From Candidatus Nanopelagicales bacterium (GTDB lineage: Bacteria; Actinomycetota; Actinomycetes; S36-B12; UBA10799), in contig JALOLM010000155.1 in assembly GCA_025455985.1 (NCBI GenBank), positions 1-5,781 on the forward strand: DNA of 5,781 nt. Reading direction: 5' to 3'. The position numbers and the translations under genes were made by a program. The notes under the pieces were generated by a model. The model did not search any database and was not told where the DNA came from. It saw only the letters and a program-made list of their open reading frames with translations. Below are positions 1-5,074 of this stretch, in pieces. Within the stretch, counting starts at the first letter, position 1, and the number at the start of each line of letters is the position of its first letter.

Positions 1-14
1 CGGCATCCATCGCG

Positions 15-20
15 TACATT
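15..20 (+). promoter_or_regulatory. Candidate -10 box of the clgR promoter
   Basis: TACATT fits the actinobacterial TANNNT -10 consensus. It would place the transcription start near position 27, giving a leader of about 16 nt that still contains the ribosome binding site. The matching -35 element would lie before the first base of the window, so the promoter cannot be confirmed. A six-base match alone is weak; the support comes from its spacing relative to the RBS and start codon. Confidence 0.35.
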
Positions 21-31
21 CGACGCAACGG

Positions 32-38
32 AAGGAGG
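32..38 (+). promoter_or_regulatory. Strong Shine-Dalgarno site of clgR
   Basis: AAGGAGG is a near-complete anti-16S match. It decides the start: a GTG at 40 is only 1 nt downstream, too close, whereas the ATG at 43 lies 4 nt downstream and is the better choice. The following GTG at 61 is 22 nt away, too far. Confidence 0.75.
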
Positions 39-42
39 AGTG

Positions 43-282
43 ATGGTCGTTCTTCGGCAAGTGGTCGGTGATGAACTTCGCCGGCGTCGTATGGATCAAG
101 GCCGAACCCTGCGTGATGTGTCCACATCGGCGCGGGTGTCCCTCGGCTATCTCTCCGAGGTCGAGCGCGGGCAGAAAGAAGCCTCCAGCGAGTTGCTGGC
201 TGCCATCTGCGGTGCCCTGGAGGTTCCGCTCAGCGAGGTAATGCGCTCCGTGAGCGACAACGTCGCGCGCGCCGGCAACTGA
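43..282 (+). CDS. clgR: XRE-family transcriptional regulator, ClgR type, short form
   Basis: A 79-residue cytoplasmic DNA-binding protein. One helix-turn-helix domain covers residues about 5-67. The segment RTLRDVSTSARVSLGYLSEV (21-40) and the following ERGQKEASSELLAAIC (41-56) are the near-invariant core of ClgR, the activator of clpP1P2/clpC (and lon in Streptomyces) and of DNA-repair genes in Corynebacterium glutamicum. ATG 43 is chosen over the overlapping GTG 40 because of RBS spacing. It is convergent with the Lhr gene. Position near DUF3046-recA matches the order common in actinobacteria, where clgR lies upstream of recA. Odd point: family members usually run to 100 residues or more, with a C-terminal tail that carries the Clp protease recognition signal; this one stops at SDNVARAGN, right after the HTH domain. 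The ClgR assignment is strong from the core, but a shortened or functionally diverged paralogue cannot be excluded. Confidence 0.85.
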   Translation: MVVLRQVVGDELRRRRMDQGRTLRDVSTSARVSLGYLSEVERGQKEASSELLAAICGALEVPLSEVMRSVSDNVARAGN

Positions 283-290
283 GCCGCTCC

Positions 291-307
291 GGTTGTCCTG
301 AACAACG
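291..307. terminator. Weak hairpin between convergent clgR and lhr genes
   Basis: GTTGT at 292-296 pairs with ACAAC at 302-306 around a 5-nt loop. It lies within the 31-bp gap (283-313) between the two stop codons, so it could end transcripts from both sides. The stem is only 5 bp with two G-C pairs and has no T-tract on either strand, so intrinsic termination is doubtful. It is listed because it is the only inverted repeat I see in this gap. Confidence 0.2.
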
Positions 308-313
308 ACGCAA

Positions 314-3300
314 TCAGCGAAGCCCCGACGGGGTCTGACGAAGCCCGGCTTCCACCAGCAATGGGACCCATGGTGAAGTGAGGGCCTCCTCGCCGTTGAC
401 CCGCTTGATTCCCAGCCGCCCTCTGCGCTTCCGAAGAGCCGTCACAAAGGCGTTCGCGCTCTCAGGGGAGGCGTCGGGCCATATGAGCAGTGAACGGCCC
501 GATCCGTCGAGGTAGAAGTGGGGACCGTCGCCAGCCAGCAAGACAAGTGCCCCGGCTTTGCGCTGTGGGCGGCTGCCGGTGATGTCCGGCCACGGCATCG
601 TCACGCCCAACGGGTTCGCAGGGTCGGTGGCAGCCAGTAGGACCGGTTCGGCACTGCGTTCCTGGCGCAGTTGTTCCAGCGCGAGACTGGATGCGAACTG
701 CGCACCCCCGAGTCCGTCCACTGCGTAGACCTGCTGGCACGAGCCCGCCTCATCCATCCGGCGCAGGATCGCGAACAACGCATGGAACCCGCCCGGAACG
801 CGCTCGTTGCCCACCACGGTGCGATCCACCAGACCGTACCGATCGAGCAGCGTCTGTGCCCAGATCAGCCCCCGGTCGGGCCGCTGGGGCCGGGCCACCG
901 CTGACCACCTGCCGGGCATGGGCAGTTGCGGTCCGCGACGCCGGAGAGGACGGCTCTTACCTGGACGGAATCGGCGCAGTGGTTCCAACGAGTCGTTGGT
1001 GACCACCGATCGCCACACCAGCCCCCACAGCGCCTCCTCCAGGTCGTCGTGACTCACTGCGGGCAGGCGGGTGGTCAGGTCCCGGAAGAACCAGCCGCCC
1101 CCGCCGCCGATCACATCCCAGATCTGCTGCTCGGTCGGTGACAACTCCTCAAGATCAGGCGCCGGGAGCAGGTCTTCGAGTCCAGCAGGGACCATAGAGA
1201 TCAGCGCGTCGCGGGCTCCCAATCGCCCGGCCCCGCACCATGTCAATTCCCCCGAGGCCGTCAGGCGGTCGATGTGATGGGTCTCGTACCCCACGACCCG
1301 CGAGGGCAAGAGGTCCTGTTCCCACACTGTGGCCGCCGCCACGTAACCGGCGAGTCGGCCGATCGCTGAGAGCAGCGCCGCCTCACCGGCGCGAGGTGCC
1401 GTCAGCCCTTGCCAGCGCGGCAGGAAGGAGCACAGCCGTGAGGTGGCGACCGGCTCTTGCGCTCCCCGCAACAGCGCCGCGGCGCGCCGACGGATCCTTT
1501 GCAGGACGTCGGGGTCGATCCACTGGCCGTGCTCGCTGGCCGCGGCGAACCGTCCCCATTTGAGCAGGCCCGCCTTCTTGCGTTCCTGTAGGAGTGACTC
1601 GGCTACGCGTTCGCCGAGCCCGAGGTGATGTGCCAGATCCTGAGAACTGAACGGCCCGTGCGTGCGGGCGTACCGGCTGACGAGGTCCCCGACCGGGTCT
1701 GCTGCGGGCTCGATGAATGCGAAGGGCACCTGTGCTGGGAGCACCACGCCGAGTGCGTCGCGCAGGCGGGACAGGTCCTCGACGGCCGCGACGACCTCCC
1801 GGCCGGCCACTCGCACCGGAAAGGCCCGCCGCGTCTGCAGCAGTTGGTCCACGAATTCGGGGGCCACGTCGTGGTCGGCGAGTTCCTCCTCGGTGTGGAA
1901 GCCCACGTGGCGCAGTAGATCCGCCAGATCATCGGCCGAACGGATGCGTCCGGGGTGGCGCCATTGCAGATCCGCCTCCACCTCGTCGATGGCCTGCTGC
2001 GGGATGATCGAGCGCAGATCGGCATCGGAGAGCAGTTCGGCCAGCAAGGCGTGGTCGAGTTCGAGGGCCGCTGCCTGCTGGCCCAGCGGGTTGTCGGCCT
2101 CGTACATGAACACCGAGACGTAGGAGAACATCTGGGTCTGTGCCATCGGGCTGGGACTCTGGGTCTCCACGACGTCGACCGCGATGAGGCCAGAGCGGAG
2201 ACCCTGTAGAACCTCCCGGAGAGCAGGCACGTCGTAGGTGTCGTCCAGACATTCTCGGACCGCCTCCAGCACCATCGGGAAGCTCGGATATCGACCCGCC
2301 ACCGCCAGCAGCTGTGCTGAACGTTGCCGCTGTTGCCACAAGGGTGTTCGCTTTCCCGGTGCGTTGCGGGTGAGCAGTAGCGCCCGGCTGGCACATTCCC
2401 GGAACTTCGCGGCGAACAGGGCGCTGGTCGTGATCTGTTCGCTCAGTGACCGTGTGAGTTCATCGGGATCGGGCACCAGTGCGTCCATCACCTCGTCCCA
2501 CCACCGATCGTCCTGTTCGGTGTCGAGCAGGCGCAGGACCATCCCGTCGTCGGTGGCCATGACGTCGGCGTCAATACCGAGGCGTGCGCGGATGGCTGAG
2601 CCTGCCAACAGGGCCCACGGCGAGTTCACCCGCGCTCCCCAAGGTGCATGCACGACCACGCGCCAGTCGCCGATCTCATCGCGGAATCGCTCAACGAGCA
2701 CCCGGCGGTCTCCTGGCAGGACTCCGGTCACCTGTTTCTGTTCGGTCAAGTAGGAGTGCAGGTTGTCCCGTGCGTAGGCGTCGAGTCCACACGCGGCGAG
2801 CCTCTGGTCGAGACCGGATTCCGTCTCACGCAGGAACTGCCCGATGGCTCGCCCCATCTCGTAGGCGCGACCCTGTGCGTCGGCGTGCCAGAAGGGGAGT
2901 TTCCCGGGTCGTCCGGGGGCCGGCGTGACCAGTACCCGGTCGAAGGTGATGTCCTCGATGCGCCACGACGACGCGCCCAACGAGATGACATCACCCACCC
3001 GGGATTCGTAGACCATCTCCTCGTCGAGTTCTCCCACCCGGCTGTCCTTGGTGCCCACGATGAAGACCGGGAACAGCCCGCGATCGGGGATCGTGCCTCC
3101 GGAGATGACGGCCGTGCGTTGGGCTCCGCGCCGTCCGGTGAGTGTGTCCGTAGCGCGATCCCAGTTGATCCGTGGACGCAATTGGGAGAAGTCGTCGGAG
3201 GGGTACTTGCCGCTGAGCATGTCCAGCACGGCGTCGTAGGCGCCACGCGGCAGGTCTGTGTAGCCGGCGGCGCGGGTGAGGAGGTCGTACAGTTCGTCCA

Positions 3301-4657
3301 CCTGCCAGTCGTGCATCGCGACCATCGCCACGATCTGCTGGCTCAGCACGTCCAGCGGGTGCCGGGGGATCCGGGTCGGTTCGATCTGACCGAGTCCCAT
3401 TCGCTCCACGGCCACCGCGGTGGCCAGCAGGTCTCCGCGGTGAGTCGGGTAGAACACCCCGCGGCTGACCGCGTCCAGCCGGTGGCCGGCCCGGCCAAGT
3501 CGCTGCAGGCCGGAAGCCACCGACGGCGGGCACCCGACCTGGACCATCAGGTCGATGCTTCCCATATCGATCCCGAGTTCGAGGCTGCTGGTGGCCACGA
3601 CCGCCGGCAGCCGCCCGGACTTCAATTCGTCTTCGATGATCGAACGCTCGGATTTGCTGACCGAACCGTGATGGGCCCGTGCCACCACCTGTTCGCTGCC
3701 GCCGGCCACACCTGCCTGCGCCATCAGTTGTGCGGGCACGGCGTCCTCAGGGGTCTGGTCGGAGGCGAGTTCGTTCAGCCGGCTGGAAAGCCGTTCGCAC
3801 ACCCGCCGGGAGTTGGTGAAGACGATGGTGGAGGTGTGATCCTCGATCAGCGAGAGGATCGAGGTTTCCACCGCGGGCCAGATGGAGGCCCTGCGCGGCT
3901 GGCCATCGGCGGGCTCGTCGAAGACCGTCATATCGGCCAGCGGCACGGTGAGCTGCAGGTCGATGTCCTTCTTGAGATCGGGTTGCACGATTCGCACGGG
4001 AACGCCGGCATGCAGGTAGTGCGCGACGGTTTCCACGGGGGTGACCGTCGCGGACAGTCCGATCCTTTGCGGCCGCCGGCCGGTGAGCAGTTCGAGGCGC
4101 TGCAAAGAAAGGCTAAGGTGCGAGCCGCGTTTGGAGCCGGCCACCGAATGGATCTCGTCCACGATCACCGTCTGCACGTCACGCAGGAACTCGCCGGCCT
4201 TCGAGGTGAGCAGCAGGAACAACGACTCCGGCGTCGTGATGAGGATGTCCGGAGGGGTGCGGGCCATCCGGGCTCGTTCGGCGGTGGGGGTGTCGGAGGT
4301 TCGGATCGCGGTTCGCACTTGCGGCGGGGTCTGGCCCAGTGAGCGGGCCACCTGCTCGATACCTGCCAACGGTGCCCGGAGGTTTCTCTCAACATCGGCA
4401 GCGAGCGCGCGCAGTGGCGAGATGTACAGCACGCGGCAGCCGGTGCCCTGATGGGTGAAGAGGTCGTCCAGCGCCCAGAGGAATGCCGCGAGTGTCTTCC
4501 CTGAACCAGTGGGGGAGACCACCAGGGTGTCGTCGCCCGAGGCGATGGCCTCCCACGCCTGGACTTGGACCTCGGTGGGGGCTGTGAAGGCACTGCCGAA
4601 CCAGGTGCTCGTCGCCGACGCGAAGCCGGGGTGCACTGCGGGCTCGGAGACGGTCAC
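314..4657 (-). CDS. lhr: Lhr-family ATP-dependent DNA repair helicase (full length, Lhr-Core plus Lhr-CTD)
   Basis: A 1447-residue superfamily 2 helicase; actinobacterial and E. coli Lhr proteins are about 1500-1540 residues. Visible motifs: PTEVQVQAW (27-35, Q-like), Walker A SPTGSGKT (48-55), PLRALA (81-86, Ia), TTPESL (141-146, Ib), DEIH box (167-170), SAT (202-204, III), IVFTNSRR (278-285, IV), ATSSLELGIDMG (355-366, V) and QRLGRAGHR (385-393, VI). The winged-helix and beta-barrel parts of Lhr-Core follow to about 860; W590 in PFWHADAQGRAYEMGRAIG probably matches the DNA-contacting Trp of M. smegmatis Lhr. Residues about 870-1447 form the Lhr-CTD, related to AlkZ-type winged-helix glycosylases, with the family signatures VPGGFHALFAILRRMDEAG (1287-1305) and DGLGGAQF (1314-1321). 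All ATPase motifs are intact, so it should be an active 3'-5' ssDNA translocase and RNA:DNA/DNA helicase. The GTG 4657 start lacks a Shine-Dalgarno; the nearby ATG at 4665 is out of frame and soon meets a stop. Confidence 0.95.
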   Translation of the reverse strand: MTVSEPAVHPGFASATSTWFGSAFTAPTEVQVQAWEAIASGDDTLVVSPTGSGKTLAAFLWALDDLFTHQGTGCRVLYISPLRALAADVERNLRAPLAGIEQVARSLGQTPPQVRTAIRTSDTPTAERARMARTPPDILITTPESLFLLLTSKAGEFLRDVQTVIVDEIHSVAGSKRGSHLSLSLQRLELLTGRRPQRIGLSATVTPVETVAHYLHAGVPVRIVQPDLKKDIDLQLTVPLADMTVFDEPADGQPRRASIWPAVETSILSLIEDHTSTIVFTNSRRVCERLSSRLNELASDQTPEDAVPAQLMAQAGVAGGSEQVVARAHHGSVSKSERSIIEDELKSGRLPAVVATSSLELGIDMGSIDLMVQVGCPPSVASGLQRLGRAGHRLDAVSRGVFYPTHRGDLLATAVAVERMGLGQIEPTRIPRHPLDVLSQQIVAMVAMHDWQVDELYDLLTRAAGYTDLPRGAYDAVLDMLSGKYPSDDFSQLRPRINWDRATDTLTGRRGAQRTAVISGGTIPDRGLFPVFIVGTKDSRVGELDEEMVYESRVGDVISLGASSWRIEDITFDRVLVTPAPGRPGKLPFWHADAQGRAYEMGRAIGQFLRETESGLDQRLAACGLDAYARDNLHSYLTEQKQVTGVLPGDRRVLVERFRDEIGDWRVVVHAPWGARVNSPWALLAGSAIRARLGIDADVMATDDGMVLRLLDTEQDDRWWDEVMDALVPDPDELTRSLSEQITTSALFAAKFRECASRALLLTRNAPGKRTPLWQQRQRSAQLLAVAGRYPSFPMVLEAVRECLDDTYDVPALREVLQGLRSGLIAVDVVETQSPSPMAQTQMFSYVSVFMYEADNPLGQQAAALELDHALLAELLSDADLRSIIPQQAIDEVEADLQWRHPGRIRSADDLADLLRHVGFHTEEELADHDVAPEFVDQLLQTRRAFPVRVAGREVVAAVEDLSRLRDALGVVLPAQVPFAFIEPAADPVGDLVSRYARTHGPFSSQDLAHHLGLGERVAESLLQERKKAGLLKWGRFAAASEHGQWIDPDVLQRIRRRAAALLRGAQEPVATSRLCSFLPRWQGLTAPRAGEAALLSAIGRLAGYVAAATVWEQDLLPSRVVGYETHHIDRLTASGELTWCGAGRLGARDALISMVPAGLEDLLPAPDLEELSPTEQQIWDVIGGGGGWFFRDLTTRLPAVSHDDLEEALWGLVWRSVVTNDSLEPLRRFRPGKSRPLRRRGPQLPMPGRWSAVARPQRPDRGLIWAQTLLDRYGLVDRTVVGNERVPGGFHALFAILRRMDEAGSCQQVYAVDGLGGAQFASSLALEQLRQERSAEPVLLAATDPANPLGVTMPWPDITGSRPQRKAGALVLLAGDGPHFYLDGSGRSLLIWPDASPESANAFVTALRKRRGRLGIKRVNGEEALTSPWVPLLVEAGLRQTPSGLR

Positions 4658-4663
4658 CGTGCC

Positions 4664-4669
4664 ATTGTG
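4664..4669 (-). promoter_or_regulatory. Candidate -10 box for a leaderless lhr transcript
   Basis: On the minus strand CACAAT ends exactly 6 nt before the GTG start of lhr, so transcription would begin on the first base of the start codon. It matches TANNNT except for C in the first position. The minus-strand hexamer 17 nt upstream (CTGGCG, 4692-4687) shares only 3 of 6 bases with TTGACA. Absence of any Shine-Dalgarno before the start supports a leaderless message, common in actinobacteria. This is inference from spacing. Confidence 0.3.
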
Positions 4670-4712
4670 CCGCGCGGGTCGAGCGGCGCCAGAGACTGCG
4701 ATGGGTCAATGG

Positions 4713-4718
4713 CAGACT
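4713..4718 (+). promoter_or_regulatory. Candidate -10 box for a leaderless DUF3046 transcript
   Basis: CAGACT ends exactly 6 nt before the GTG start at 4725, the spacing expected if the start codon is the +1. It has A and T at the two key positions of TANNNT but C in the first. I see no convincing -35 hexamer and no Shine-Dalgarno. The geometry mirrors that of the divergent lhr start. Confidence 0.28.
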
Positions 4719-4724
4719 GGCCCG

Positions 4725-4919
4725 GTGCGTCTCACAGAGTTCTGGGCCCGCATGGAGCAGGTGCTGGGTCCTGGGTACTACGCCTCGTGGGCGCACGACC
4801 ATGTGCTTGTGGAACTCGGCGGGCGCACGGTTGACCGGGCGCTGCGCGACGGTGAGGACGCCAAGGCGGTCTGGCGCGCGGTGGTGGCGAACCTCGGCCT
4901 GCCACCGACGTACCGCTGA
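4725..4919 (+). CDS. DUF3046 family protein
   Basis: A 64-residue soluble protein of unknown function. It begins MRLTEFWARMEQVLG and contains SWAHDHVLVELGGRTVDRAL (21-40) followed by DAKAVWRAVVANLGLP (45-60), the characteristic DUF3046 pattern. The family is found in actinobacteria immediately upstream of recA, as here (155 bp away, same strand). GTG 4725 is chosen because family members start at this MRLTEFW; the frame stays open upstream to an ATG at 4701 and beyond, but that stretch is antisense to the lhr start or intergenic and has no family similarity. No signal peptide, membrane segment or catalytic motif is apparent. The acidic and aromatic residues (W7, W22, H24, D25, H26, W50) are the notable conserved-looking positions. 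A role linked to RecA is suggested only by gene order. The TGA stop sits in the loop of a hairpin. Confidence 0.88.
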   Translation: MRLTEFWARMEQVLGPGYYASWAHDHVLVELGGRTVDRALRDGEDAKAVWRAVVANLGLPPTYR

Positions 4920-4926
4920 GCGGTGC
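4910..4926 (+). terminator. Hairpin spanning the DUF3046 stop codon
   Basis: A 7-bp stem (4910-4916 with 4920-4926, one G-T wobble) closes a 3-nt loop that is exactly the TGA stop codon; the core is ACCGC TGA GCGGT. No T-tract follows, so a classical intrinsic terminator is not shown. It may stabilise the 3' end or reduce read-through into the recA leader. The inverted repeat is seen directly; any role is inferred. Confidence 0.35.
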
Positions 4927-4936
4927 CGCGTGTCGG

Positions 4937-4966
4937 TTTCCACATCGAACACTCGTTCGGTAGTGT
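4937..4966 (+). promoter_or_regulatory. Candidate LexA-controlled recA promoter
   Basis: A -35-like TTTCCA (4937-4942) and a -10 TAGTGT (4961-4966, full TANNNT match) are separated by 18 nt. The SOS box fills nearly the entire spacer, so bound LexA would block RNA polymerase. Predicted start is near 4973, giving a leader of about 100 nt before recA. The -35 is weak (4 of 6 to TTGACA), as is usual in actinobacteria. Confidence 0.55.
4945..4960 (+). promoter_or_regulatory. SOS box (LexA operator)
   Basis: TCGAACACTCGTTCGG matches the mycobacterial and Gram-positive LexA consensus TCGAAC-N4-GTTCGA at 11 of 12 defined bases; only the last base (G for A) departs. It lies 115-130 bp before the recA start codon, which is a known LexA target in actinobacteria. 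DNA damage would activate RecA filaments, cause LexA self-cleavage and release this site. Both the sequence match and the location support it strongly. Confidence 0.9.
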
Positions 4967-4988
4967 TGTCCACAGCAAACGCGTCACA

Positions 4989-5030
4989 CACCGTGAATGT
5001 CGTACCACCCAGGTAGCGTCACCGTGAATG
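4989..5030 (+). repeat. 11-bp direct repeat in the recA leader
   Basis: CACCGTGAATG occurs at 4989-4999 and again at 5020-5030, 31 bp apart start to start, about three helical turns. The similarity extends to the left: GCGTCA precedes both copies (4981-4986 and 5016-5021), with 4 extra bases (CACA) in the first. The copies flank the second promoter candidate. They may be a binding site for a dimeric regulator or a remnant of a short duplication; the sequence does not say which. Confidence 0.6.
4997..5019 (+). promoter_or_regulatory. Candidate RecA-NDp/PafBC-type recA promoter
   Basis: ATGTCGTAC (4997-5005), 8 nt, then TAGCGT (5014-5019). The consensus for the LexA-independent mycobacterial DNA-damage promoter is TTGTCRGTG-N8-TANNNT. 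The upstream element matches in 5 of its first 6 bases but none of the last three; the spacing is exact and the -10 fits fully. Start would be near 5026, with a leader of about 49 nt. Mycobacterial recA also has both promoter types, which makes this plausible, but the match is partial. Confidence 0.4.
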
Positions 5031-5039
5031 CCAACAGAC

Positions 5040-5060
5040 GTCGGGTATCCGGCGCCCGAC
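5040..5060 (+). other. Hairpin just upstream of the recA ribosome binding site
   Basis: GTCGGG (5040-5045) pairs with CCCGAC (5055-5060) around a 9-nt loop. The 6-bp stem has five G-C pairs and ends 2 nt before the Shine-Dalgarno. It leaves the RBS single stranded, so it might keep the site accessible or protect the transcript end; a regulatory role is unproven. Confidence 0.35.
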
Positions 5061-5062
5061 CC

Positions 5063-5068
5063 GGAAGG
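5063..5068 (+). promoter_or_regulatory. recA ribosome binding site
   Basis: GGAAGG lies 6 nt before ATG 5075, an ideal distance. It fixes the recA start against the in-frame GTG at 5024, from which the frame is also open. Confidence 0.7.
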
Positions 5069-5074
5069 ATCACC

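Noticed and set aside
2648..4342. A 564-codon open frame on the plus strand, antisense to lhr
   Set aside because: It mirrors the codon structure of the helicase gene in GC-rich DNA; its translation has no recognisable domain, is rich in H, G, R and D, and lacks an RBS. The minus-strand frame has all helicase motifs.
4455..4724. N-terminal extension of the DUF3046 frame back to ATG 4455 or ATG 4701
   Set aside because: The extra stretch overlaps the lhr start on the opposite strand, has no RBS at either ATG, and the family begins at MRLTEFW, i.e. GTG 4725.
4966..4988. TTGTCCACA at 4966 as a RecA-NDp promoter
   Set aside because: After the required 8-nt spacer the next six bases are GTCACA, which do not fit TANNNT; the TTGTC is better read as overlap with the LexA-type promoter -10.
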